NCBI RefSeq assembly: GCF_037975245.1
Contig: NC_092576.1
Location: 39,827,611-39,891,610 of the forward strand
Direction: 5' to 3'
Length of the DNA stretch: 64,000 bases
Source of the DNA: Apostichopus japonicus
Taxonomy: Eukaryota > Echinodermata > Holothuroidea > Aspidochirotida > Stichopodidae
This document shows, one piece after another, positions 43,865 through 54,449 of this stretch (position 1 is the first letter of the stretch; each line of letters begins with the position of its first letter). Position numbers and translations under genes: made by a program. The notes under the pieces are model-generated. The model had not been told where the DNA came from. It made no database searches and was given only the letters and a program-made list of their open reading frames with translations.

Positions 43865-44180
43865 GGAGTAATTATAGAATACAGGGCCACTCGATGATTC
43901 TATCTGAGCATCCGGATGCGCGGATGCTCAGTCTCACCCCAGTACGTATGTGAGTAAGAAATGTCAAAATCCAAGTCCTTTCTTTCTGGATGCGCGGATG
44001 CTTGGATGCGGAGTCACAAATTTCCTAAGTCCTTTCCTAGTACTTCTGTGGTGGAATTTTAGAGGGCGTCACACATGTACGGATGCCTTTTAAGAACGGC
44101 ACACTATTGATGTGGAATATCTTCGTACATGCGGGACTTTCAGTATTGGAAATACGTGATGGTATGTTGGTGTAAATTTG
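43865..44180 (+). mobile_element. 586-bp family, copy 3, right end missing
   Basis: Begins GGAGTAATTATAG only 26 bp after copy 2 and matches its first ~300 bp, with GCGCGGATGC and CACTATTGATGTGG blocks. It breaks off after AATACGTGATGGTAT. Side-by-side copies in the same orientation may reflect insertion or a tandem event. Confidence 0.82.
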
Positions 44181-44379
44181 CGAAAAAAATGTTTCAATTG
44201 ATTGCAGGGTCAAGACAGGAGGGGTCTTTTTCACCTTTTTCTGGCTATCACAAACATGAAACATCTGTTTCACATACATAGCTGTAATTTGTTTATCTAT
44301 AAATATGGTAGAAAAGTTTCTTTATTCCCAAGGCCAAGTCCTTCCATTTTAAAGGAAAGCTACCAGTCCTTTTCTGCCT

Positions 44380-44590
44380 TTACTGTATAGATACATTCAG
44401 TAAATGGACTGTTTTTTCTACCATACGTGTACTTACATTCATGGACAGTATTGTCAACCATATATTTATCTACATTCAGTAAATGGACAGTGTATTGTTT
44501 ACCATACATGTATCTACATGCATGGACTGTATTGTGTACCATATATCTACATACAGTACATGGAGAGAAATGTCTGCCATGCATTTGGAG
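44380..44590. repeat. ~40-bp degenerate tandem repeat
   Basis: Five units based on CTACATTCAGTAAATGGACA alternating with CTACATGCATGGACTG, each followed by GTATTGT and ACCATA. It lies just before the MRPS21 coding start. Frames on both strands across it are repeat artefacts. Confidence 0.75.
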
Positions 44591-44736
44591 CTTAAAGGTT
44601 AAATGATTGTGATAAAAGTTCAATGCCATGTCGTTTATGAATAATTTTCAACAGATCCATGAGTAATTGTTCATATCATTTAGGCATTTTTTGTTTTCTT
44701 TTTCAGTGGCTTTGAGGTAAGAGGTTATATAACATC

Positions 44737-47285
44737 ATGTCCAGGCATCTACGGTTTGTTGCTAGGACTGTGTTTGTGAAGAATGGTGATGTGGATGGAG
44801 CCTACAGGACACTCAACAAGTAAGGTTTTATCTTGGCTTAAAAATAGTTGGTTTTGTGCTAGTACTGTAGATTAACATACTTTTCTATACACTAGCATTC
44901 AAAACCATTGGTTGGCCTGTTAGACCCGGCGAATGGAATATGACCTCTAACCCTCACTATACAGTAGGAAACATACCAATCATGGAGGGTCATGTGACAT
45001 GCTCACAGGTACTACTACGTAGTACTATATTATTTAACTCTTTGTCAGGTTCATGAGGTAATGTAATATTGTGACGAGCCCGGCTCCTCTGATAGTAATA
45101 CTATATCGGGACTCGCGATAGAAAGGTACTGGGGTTATCTTGATGCCATATTTATGCTTCTTCAGGAGATGTCTCGAATGGGAGAAAACAATGAGTTCAC
45201 AGAAAAACAATTTGACGAGATAGCATTTGATTAATGATTCGGTATAATTTCTTCTGTCGATTCTCTTACAAATAAAACAAAATTACAATGATTTGACGCC
45301 ATCAATTACGCATTTAGAAGGAGTTATGAAATGGTGACGAAGCAATGACGAAGCGACGAACTGATGACGGAGTCACAAACTTATGACGGAGTGATAAACT
45401 TGCGGCACCATGCCCCCTTTTATACCTTACTCTACCGAAATCCCGCTGCGCACAATCAGTAGGCAGCCAATAACCTGACCATCCTGTATTAACTTAACGA
45501 TATAAAAATAAGTGCGCTGGCACTGATCTGCCCTGATTGGTTGGAAGTTTGGAAGTCAACCCCTTTTCTATGGAAACTTCCATAACACGTGAGAAGAACC
45601 TTCTCGAATGTTCCACAGACATAATGGAATCTATTTTGGGAAAAGGCCCTGTAACAAGATTCAATAAGATAGTTAAAACTTCTCGTGGGAAAACTGAATC
45701 CATGACCTAGATAAATATATAAGGGGCCTGTAAGGTGTCTCGATGGAGTTTTTCGGTAACATCAAAGAGATGGTATCACTGTTTCATAACAGTAAGCGTT
45801 CCGTAGACAACACTACTATAACAAGCATTTATGGTAAATTTGGTGCCAAGAAACTTTCTTTGGTTTGGGTGATAAATCTTGATAAATAAATAAATAAATC
45901 TTGATCTGCATTGGCCCTGACTACTAATATAACTATTAGAACCGTATTGCTTACGGCGGTCACTCCTTTCATATCATACGTGGTTGCTTGAGTGAAAAAA
46001 GGGCAAGGCTCCTTGTGTTGCTAAAGGAGCAACAAATCCTTTGTCTGCTATTCGTTTCTATGTACATTTGGGCATTGTCCTGATAAGATGCGTGCGTTTC
46101 CAACTTTTTGAAAGAAAATACTCAAAATGAAAACTTTGGAATTGAAAATTGCGGTGAGCAGTGGGAAAATGTACCACTTAGCTAGATTCCATTGTTCAAG
46201 TTCGGTTGTTTTCTGTTCATTCATATTGTCTAGTTATGCAAGGAATGTCTTTTTTTACACAGGAATAGGTTCATCTGTGGTACAGAGGTTGGGTAGACAA
46301 TTTCACGTGGGACACAGGGACAGTGCCATAAATTCCCCCTGCTTGTAGAAAAATTGGGAGAATCAGACAATTACAGTAGCCTAACATTGGTTTAAAGGGG
46401 CAGGCTTACGGGACCTGTGTATTTTCCTATAGAGCCTATTTAGTGTTAGAAGGTGATTTCACTCGGTCTAGCCACAATCACTGCAGGACAGTCTAGTTAT
46501 TTTGTTCCTTATTTAAGGTTTCAGGTGTTACAGTTGTTATTTCCAGTACTTACACTATTGCTTACATCAAGCATACCGAACTAATATCAGTTGAGTGCAT
46601 ACAACAGTTTGCTTTTGTAAGGAACCTGTGTTTGTTAGGTCACGTGGACAATTATTGATCATTACAACGCGACTTGATTTTTATTATGGCAGAGAATCAA
46701 GGATCCATTTTGTTGACAGCGTCAGTGACTATTGACAGGAATTAAGGGTTTCGGACCTGAGTTTATAGCAATAAGTTTTATGCGTAGTCTCTTTGTTTGG
46801 TTCCCATCCTAATATTCGTTTGTTCAGAAAAATGGTGAGGAATGCTGGAACTGTCCTTTGTCTACAGAAACAGTGGGGAGTTCATGCATTTACCTCGATC
46901 TCTACAAAACAATGATTGTATGAAGCCATGTTTGTTTGTTTTACAAGTGTAAAATTGGAAATTTTAGATGGTCGTTCTGTACAGTAACTTGTTAACTTGT
47001 AATCTAACTTCAAGAATGATAATATTGGTTTAAAAGAATAATTGCAAATTCTTGATAATCTGTTATATTTTGATGAAAGATGACCATTTGGTTTGCTTTC
47101 TTAAAAGCTCTCTGTCAAGGGACAACATCATCGATGACGTCAAGAGAAGAAGGTACTTTGAGAAACCATTCCAGAAGAGGAGAAGATTGGAATACGAAGA
47201 AATGAGATCTATATATAACAAGGAGATGGCCAGAAGGATTCAGTTTTTGATGAGGAAAAACAGAGAGGAACCTTGGCCTTTGTGA
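44737..47285 (+). CDS. MRPS21: Mitochondrial ribosomal protein S21 (bS21m), two coding exons
   Basis: Protein of the mitochondrial small ribosomal subunit. Exons 44737-44819 and 47108-47285 join in phase (AA|C) to give 86 aa plus TGA; human MRPS21 is 87 aa. Matching blocks: [37 protein letters not shown] and [17 protein letters not shown]. The strongly basic C-terminal half is a family feature. The ATG is preceded by an acceptor (TTTTTCAG at about 44699-44706), so a 5' UTR exon lies upstream. The 2.3-kb intron holds a heat-shock-like promoter segment (45455-45760). A hAT-like element follows the stop at 47317. Confidence 0.93.
45070..45925 (+). promoter_or_regulatory. Promoter-like segment with perfect heat-shock element and TATA box (possible solo LTR)
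   Basis: At 45595-45614 four contiguous 5-bp units alternate GAA and TTC without mismatch, a textbook heat-shock factor site. CCAAT motifs lie at about 45465 (GCCAATAA) and, inverted, about 45534 (TGATTGG). A TATA box TATATAA is at 45716-45722, followed by no long ORF. The segment begins TGTGACGAGCCCGGCTC at 45070, a start seen in many LTRs, and AATAT occurs both just before it and at about 45926. However, no CA terminus was found, so the LTR reading is weak. Confidence 0.45.
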
Positions 47286-47316
47286 TCATCTGAACCAGGT
47301 TTGTGAAGCTTTATCC

Positions 47317-47710
47317 CAGGGTTGTCCAACCTTTTGCAGAGGAGGGCCACGTGGAAAGATTATGATGAAGGAGTGGGCCGCATGAACCCTACGCTTGATT
47401 TTTCTATTTTTTGCCCGAAGCCCAAGGCAACAAAATGTGAGCACTGTGCGCGGAGCGCACTGATTTATTTTCCTTCCTGATAAAACAGATTAATAAAGTT
47501 CAGCCGCCCCCCTCCGCTGAGAGTGTCACACAAACTGGCCTGTATGCAGTTTTTTTTACCCAGAAGATTCAAATGATTGATTATAGCTTCAAATTGTTAT
47601 CAATAAATCTGCTCACTAAAATTTCGCACCGTAGAGCATCTCTGGCGGGCCGGATGCAACCCTGCGGCGGGCCGGACTGTGGCCCGCAGGCCGTAGGTTG
47701 GACAACCCTG
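47317..47710. mobile_element. 394-bp hAT-like element with perfect 8-bp target duplication in MRPS21 3' region
   Basis: Ends CAGGGTTGTCCAACC and GGTTGGACAACCCTG. Perfect duplications CTTTATCC flank it at 47309-47316 and 47711-47718. The interior has GGGCCGCATGAA and GCGGGCCGGACTGTGG typical of hAT MITEs. It starts 31 bp after the MRPS21 stop and contains AATAAA at about 47491-47496 and about 47600-47605 in the MRPS21 sense direction. Confidence 0.93.
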
Positions 47711-47718
47711 CTTTATCC

Positions 47719-49733
47719 CATTTATAAACATGTCTGCTCATTCATGATCAATATTAATAAAACTATAGTAGATTACCACATGGTTATAATAATTCTTGAC
47801 TAATACTAGCGTCCATGAAATGGGATGATATTTAATCCTTATTTAAAATACGAACACTAAATAATTGGTGTGTTGTACAATTCCCGCTAGACTTCATTAA
47901 AATATTAGCCAGATAAATACTGTTGGTCTGTTTAGGACTGTTGACTGTTTGTGACCTTAGTTGATAGTTGTCGATCGCAATGAGCTTTTAACGGACCCTA
48001 ACACATTGAATAACTGATGAGTGCAAATGGCTATTTTCTTTTAAACACTGGCGTTTGTTTAGGTCACTCGTAAAATTGTTTTCATGTTATTGGTTCCATT
48101 CGTGAATCAGGTAAGTTTAGTTGTGAATCTACAAACACTGCTGACTGCCAGTCAAGAAAATGCTACATATTTTGTTTCACAACAGAATCGGAACTTAAAC
48201 CAACCAAATTTTCATCACTCATCTCTATAAATGTTTAGATATGTTGCAGACTTGATTTATGTTGAATTTCCATACATTTCAAATTGTTGGTCTGGTACAA
48301 ACTTCAGCTTTCAATCTCACAGTCTCAACTTTTCCAATTTAAGTTTTCTTCTTGTTCATATATCCTTTGCAGATATGGTATTTCCTTCAAATGTTCAGAG
48401 ATGCAACTGCTGGTTTGATGCTTGCAGAGGAAACCGTGTGAATGTGAAAGAGAAGTTTCCTCTGATGTCGCAAGAAAGGTTGTAATTCCCTACAACAGGA
48501 TGGCATGGAATGGAACATTTCAAAAAAAAATGGAACAAATAAACAGTTTTTTTTTCTTCTCAAATCCTAGCATTGGATTGATGGACAGTACGCTGGAGAG
48601 CCAGACTAATATTATCAATAGAAATTTTCATCTTAGGAGATCAATTACCTTTTGTGTTTGTATAGGTTGTGATGAAGAGACTTGGCCTAGAAGAGACTGC
48701 ATAAGTATGTATTGGAAGGGCTTGATCCACTTATGTCACAATTTCACTTTATTACCCTTAGTAAGAGAAAACATTTCAATATATGTATATTTTCTTCTTA
48801 CTTTGCAAGGTACAGGTAGGGGTGTGAGCATGTGGAGTAAGATTGTTTTGTCCTCTACGTCCATAAACTCAATATGAGGAGCACTGTATGGTTAAGTATT
48901 GAATGGTGGAGTAACAGAAGGTGGTCAGGTTGGTAGTATGGGGTGGCGCGGACGGGATGTTGAGAAAGAATATACTACTTTAGGTACTGATGTCTTTATT
49001 CTGTGATGAAATAGTATTGAAAGAGATACCCACTCCAGGTGTCAAATCAGTTCTTATTCCTGTTATCTGGTTATATTTCTATCATATTACAACCATGTCT
49101 CAAGCATGTTGGAAGCATGCCTTAACCATGCCTAGACCATGTGGCAATTATATCCAGGGTATGTAGGTACAGTCATTGATCATTTTCACATGTGCTATCA
49201 ATTTTAATTTCACTCTGGAAGGTTAATCTGTGCCTGCTGTAAATGCAGCCACATAATTATAGGCTGGTTGAAGGAATATACTTTTTTCTGAGAATGTTGC
49301 AACAAGCTGATAATATATTTCACACTGTTTAAATAATCCGTCTCATTTTGTTATTCTTTTATTAGTCTTTCCTGACTTGAGTGGAATCAGTGAAACATAT
49401 CACTGCATTCATCTCTAACGTGTCGAAATTATTGATTTAATTTTTATAAACAATATAACAGATGGAGACACAAGCTGGTAGTGAACACAACAATGGTCAT
49501 TGTAGTTTTGGAAACCATTGACTGAATGCGATACTTCTTCACAGCTGGTTGGTTCTTCTTATGTACACATATCTATCAGCGAACAATACCAGAATTAAAA
49601 CATTTTTAGAGGGAGAACTTTTAATTTAAGTGAAATTGTTTTGTCATCATTTTATGCGATGGTTAGATAAATTATGATTGTCAGGATTTATGCTAGTATT
49701 CCAATGCAAATGTGACTATTGTTATGAGTTACA
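47719..49733. other. Intergenic, no gene identified
   Basis: Short open frames at 48231-48485 and 48422-48877 show no family match. An acceptor-like TATCCTTTGCAG at about 48371 and a short frame VVMKRLGLEETA after TATAG at about 48665 look mildly exon-like, but I cannot link them to any protein. No repeat was recognised. Confidence 0.35.
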
Positions 49734-49929
49734 GACCGGTCAACTCTCCCGGTTTTACCGGGAGATTCCCTGTTTTCACCCGAATCTCCTGGTTTCATAT
49801 TCTATTCTCCCGTTTTTTAATGTTTTATCACTTGCAACATTTCTGAAAATAGCCAACAGTTAGTCCTATGCTAATTCGCGTAATAAGTGTAATAAAAAAA
49901 TAGATTGATTGTTTACAAACACGTTACGA

Positions 49930-50445
49930 CTGACAGTGCGGGACGCAATTTTTTCCCCAAACTGAACTTACACTGAATTATTTCCTCGATTCTGATTGGC
50001 TCTCAGCGAGCACGTGATATACTTAAGTATTCAACATGGATCCCTCCATACTCTGTCGATATCAGTATGATCAACATGAACAAATTCAAGATATTCACAT
50101 TAGCAACTTTCCAGCACATTTGGTAGGTTTATATGAACGAAAGTATATAGTGTTCTTAACACATTTCATTACATTCGAAGTTGCGATACTTTGTTTTATA
50201 ACCATAAATTCAAAATGTATTCACTCAATGAATCACAATAGGCCTAGTCGAATATGCAGTGGCCATCAAGACGGCGAGCAAGTGTGTGCCAACCATTGAG
50301 TGTATACAAAACAGGATTCATTGATAAAGGCAGACTACCATTCCGGTTTGGATCAGCCAATCAGAATCGAGGAAATAATTTCAGCGCCAGTTCAGTTTGG
50401 GGGAAAAAAATGCGTGCGGGACTCTCAACCAATAGCAGGCTGCTT
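49930..50445. repeat. Subterminal inverted repeat with CCAAT motifs
   Basis: About 75 bp at 49935-50005 (TTTTTTCCCCAAACTGAAC, TTATTTCCTCGATTCTGATT) recur inverted at about 50355-50440 with small differences. Each arm has a CCAAT box (GATTGGC or its inverse). They lie inside the left end of the hAT-like element, upstream of its transposase, and may be its promoter or a further nested element. Confidence 0.65.
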
Positions 50446-50703
50446 TGTAAGTTCTCGGACTTCGCGCAAGGTTGTTATTGTACGTTGGCCTAGCCCTTGG
50501 TCGAGTCCTGAATAGTAATGTTCGCATACATGCTATTTGTATACGACCGATCAAGGAAAGTATCATCATAACTGCCGACGTTTCGTGAGGGAATTGTTTT
50601 TTGTGGATTTCTAACTTGGTTTATGGAAAAAAAAAACATAACTTGATATATAATGGATTACTCACGTGGGACATACTAATCTCCCGTGATCAGTGCCAAT
50701 ACA

Positions 50704-51290
50704 GGGACAAACTAAAACGAATGACAGCGAATGACAATTGACTTTGTACAGGGTTAATTATCATTTACGAATGACAACGAAGGACAGTGTTGAGTGGAGA
50801 TAGAATGATTAACGGAGTGGAGTAAATGCGGTTATTGGAATGAAAAAAAAATGATTTGAGGAAAATCGCATGTTACGTGGTTGCAGGGTTTTGGTGTAAT
50901 TTACGGATAGAAACCACAGGGAAAGTTTTTGTGTGAGAATGCGCTTGAGTGCTGTGCTTTTTACCTCTGTAGATTTATATAGAAAGATAACTGAAGCCGT
51001 TTCAAGGTTATAGTATTGTTAGTTTCTAACAATTAATATCGGAAAAATTACGTTAAATTTACTTTTTTTAAATCAGACTTACAATTTCGCTTACTATAAG
51101 GTGCGTTTTTTTCTTGTCCGTACTTTAGTAGATCTAGATACCCACGAAGTCTGAACTGTGATGTCCGGTTGAAGCAAATGGCTGTGCTGTCATTACTGTC
51201 ATTTGTTTTAGTCAACGAAATTTTTTAGTGTGTACAACATATTGTCATTCGTTATGTGTAACGCAATTGTCATTTGTTTTAGTAACACCC
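50704..51290. mobile_element. 587-bp nested non-autonomous DNA element, perfect 8-bp target duplication
   Basis: Flanked by CCAATACA at 50696-50703 and 51291-51298. Terminal inverted repeats: GGGACAAACTAAAACGAATG and (inverted) GGGTGTTACTAAAACAAATG, each followed by ACA and CAATTG-containing sequence. GAATGACA is repeated inside both ends. No coding capacity. Confidence 0.88.
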
Positions 51291-51529
51291 CCAATACAAT
51301 TGGAGACCTTTTTCGTGCCGCGATTGAACAGCCTTGCCTAATGTTACAGCCCCGTACTGGAGTTGTGTGTAGGCCCAACTACAGTAGTCAGTACTAAGCC
51401 TGGCTACGCATGACAATCGGTCCCAGTTTTAGGCTTGCTGTAGAGAGACTGAGAGCCAAATTTTTGTCAAGCTGATCTAGAGTAGACCGAGGTAGATCTT
51501 GGATGGTAAGAAAGTGACCGCCCAGGATA

Positions 51530-53751
51530 ATGGCAGAGGATCAGAAACGACCAATCGAACAACCTAACACTGATGAGGAAGATGAACAAGTTAATCCCAT
51601 TCAGCCCAGTACTAGCTGCAGTGGGTGGCAATTTGAATAGCAACGTCAGAAACAAGGCTACATCATCATCAGGCTCAACTAAGTATAAAGTTTCAGATAA
51701 ATTCGCTTGGACTAGTTCATACCCTATACGGTCTGTATCGAATGACCCGCACAAGTTCCATTATATTCCTCGTGGTAGGAATGTGTCATGTGGTCACCAA
51801 GGACTAACTGATGTGGAAATTTATTGTTGCAGAGCAAGTCATAAAACAAAGGTGGATTCTTGAAAGAAACAAAATACTTTTTTTTTTCAAGTGTGAGGAA
51901 TATGTCACATGACAAAAACGTGTTGAAGGCTGAAGTATAGTGACTAATTTTCTTGTTCATCATAATTTACCTCTAGCAACTGCAGATCATCTTGGCCCAT
52001 GTTTAAAGAGGCCTTCCCAGACAGCAAAATTATAAAATCTTATGCATGCGCCAAGACCAAAACAACCGCAATCCTCAATGAGGTGCTTGCGCCAGAATGC
52101 CATGAGTGTATTGTTCGGCAATGCAAAGTGAATGCATATAGTGTTGGGACAGATGGATATAATGACACTAGAGTTAGGAAAATGAATCCTTTTAGTTTAC
52201 AAATTGTTGATGTGAATCGATCCAAGATTGTCATTAACCAGTTTTTTGACATGTGTTTAACGGAAGGAGGGCACAGTGCTAAATCTACAGTACGCACCAT
52301 CTTTAGTGCAATTGAGGACCGCTTTGCCCAAGATATGATGCCGTGGAATAACTGTGTCGCTCTTAGCATTGACGATACTAATGCTATGATTGGCAAGAAT
52401 AATTCTATTGCTTCTCGCTCCACGAACAAAAATCCACAAATATTTGTTGGTGGGTGCCTATGTCATCTTGCCCACATCGCTGCTAGTCATGCCAACGATT
52501 ATTTCAGTGATACTTTGGGGCTAAATGAAGAAAAGAAAAAGTTTGCATAGACTGTTACTACTGGTTTGATAAAAGCTCAAAACGCAAAGGAAAGCTCTTA
52601 GAGTACTTCGAGTTTTGAGACCAGGAGTAGCGATCCATTTTGAAACACCTGTCAGTGAGATGGCTATCCCTGGAATGCTGTGTGTCAAGAATTCTGAAGA
52701 AGTACCCAAGCCTAAAGTCATAATTTTTAAGTGAACATTTTGTTGATGCAAGATTCCAAAGACTGCATGACTGTTTTTCAAACCCCGTGTTAGAACCTGC
52801 TCTGCTGGTTCATTGCAGCAACAATGCCCCTGTTTACAAGTTTCAATATGCTGCTTCAGATGGATGAACCCACAATCCACATCTTCAAAAATTCAATGAA
52901 GAGTCTGGGGCGCAAATTGGCGAACCGTATTGTCCAGCCAGAAGTCATGAAAAAAGTGCAATCGGTCACTGAACTAGACCTGGATGATGAAACAATCTTC
53001 AGAAACACAAAGGACATATTCCTAGGTGGCACAACCAAGTTCACTTTAACCAGTCTACTTAATGATGGAGGATATAAGTAACATTGAATATACAAAGTTC
53101 ACAGATGCAGCTCAGAGTTTCTTCAAATACTTTCTCAAGTATATTCACTCGAAGTTCCCACTAGATAACCAAGTGATTAATAACGCTTTATGGGAAGATG
53201 TAGAACGGTTCACGGATATCAACTGGGGCCACATTGCGTGTTTTCTGCAAAACTTTTCGTCAACAACAATAGTACAGGATACGAACGTTGAATTTGATGA
53301 TCTCTATGATGAATACTGTGATTATGAAACTCTCAGTGATGAGGACATTGGTGACGCCGCTTGGGAGGAAGCTAAGGTTATTGATTGCGCGGTTTGAAGA
53401 TGGCCCTGATACAGTGCATTACAGAATGGATGTTTTGTGTTGGTATCTCGCACAAATGAACATGCCTAAAACCTCAGAGAAAAAAATTCAAAATCCTTGC
53501 AAAGATGGTCAGCATCGTATTAGCAATTCCCGATGCAGTAACGCTGAACAGGAAAGGCATTTGAACAGTGTAGTTCGCAAGAACAAGACAGACAGTCGGT
53601 CAAGTCTCAAGCTTGATGGGACTATATCTAGCATACTAGCCATGAAGTCACAGTACCCATAGTCCACTGTTCCCTGTTTCAAATGGAAGCTTACTAAAGA
53701 CACCCTGGAGAAAGCGAAGCGAGCTGCTGTAAACTACAACACGAAACACTG
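51530..53751 (+). pseudogene. hAT-like transposase gene with frameshifts and stops
   Basis: Read across frames, the parts are in order. An N terminus beginning MAEDQKRPIEQPN is followed by a zinc-finger-like block (KFAWTSSYPIRS, FHYIPRGRNVSCGHQGLTDV; C and H residues kept). A long central frame at 51999-52550 contains DGYNDTRVRKMNPFSLQIVD, VNRSKIVINQFFDMCLTEGG and GGCLCHLAHIAA. A 52551-53081 portion carries WFDKSSKR. The C-terminal parts are at 53062-53397 and 53500-53751 (SNAEQERHL, VRKNKTDSRSSLKLDGTISS). The order and the SNAE/DGT C-terminal signature are those of a hAT-type transposase-like family widespread in fish and invertebrates. At least four disruptions (stop near 51636, stop at 52548, frame changes near 53060 and 53390) make it non-functional as read. 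The family assignment is from recall. Confidence 0.65.
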
Positions 53752-53984
53752 ATTGGATGATTCTCTCACTGTATTGCCTAAGTAAACTATACTTATTTAT
53801 ATCCTTTCAGTTGAAAATTACCAACTTCCCTATTTTCCCCTTATTCTCCCTATTTTTTGGGCCCTGAAAAATGTTATTCTCCCTATTTTGGGGTCAAACA
53901 GGTTGACAGGTCTAAAATTTTCACAGATATTTTCAAAATCTGCATGAATTAGCAGTGAGCAGAAACTAGGTCCTCTTTGGAAGC

Positions 53985-54440
53985 ATAATAAGAAATTTGT
54001 AAAGCGCTCTTATCCAGAACGTGGAATTGGCTCAAGACGCTGTTCAATGTAAAATGAAAACAAAATATATCTCCTGATCAAAAGCAAAGTTTGAGAGGGT
54101 GAGCCTTTAGTCTTTCTTTAAAAGAGTATTCCGGGGTAGCAATTTTATTATGCTGAACCAATGAGTTTCAAGTCTCGGAGCAGACAATGTAAAGGATGAG
54201 TCAGCATGGTAAGACTTTGTTGCAGGTTGAACAAGATTAAGACTGTGAGGAGAGTAGACTGCGACCAGGTGGTGTGTAGACGGAAGTAAGACTAGATAGA
54301 TATAATCAGGGGCAGTATAGCATGCAAACACCGTTATGTCAGAAGTAGGTTTAAACGATGCACGGTATCTTAAACGAGTATCTTAAATGATACACAGTAT
54401 CTTAAACTATACACAGTATTTTATTGGTAACCAGTGCATA
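53985..54440. mobile_element. Old retroposon-like repeat (AAGCGCTCTTATCC type)
   Basis: Resembles the dispersed animal repeat with GCGCTCTT, GGAATTGGCTCAAGACGCT and AGTCTTTCTTTAAAAGAGTATTCCGG, and parallels the sequence after the AAT run at 20730-20950 (AGTGCC, GGTGCTTTACAAAG, GGTCTTAAGTAGACTTTTG). Ends and family were not resolved. Confidence 0.4.
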
Positions 54441-54449
54441 CCTCGATAT

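Larger units (their letters stand above)
49734..53913 (+). mobile_element. ~4.2-kb hAT-like DNA transposon, decayed
   Basis: The left end CAGACCGGTCAACTCTCCCG and right end (inverted) TAGACCTGTCAACCTG match over AGACC(G/T)GTCAAC; both continue into CTCCC-rich subterminal sequence. It encloses a broken transposase-like reading frame (51530-53751) and a nested 587-bp element (50704-51290). No target duplication was recognised, consistent with age. Confidence 0.65.

Noticed and set aside
45070-45925. Definite solo LTR
   Set aside because: The TG start and AATAT at both sides are suggestive, but there is no CA end and a 5-bp match over this distance can be chance; kept only as a promoter-like segment.
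48231-48877. Possible gene in 48.2-48.9 kb
   Set aside because: Frames have no recognisable family and splice-like sites do not chain into a consistent reading; evidence too weak to call.
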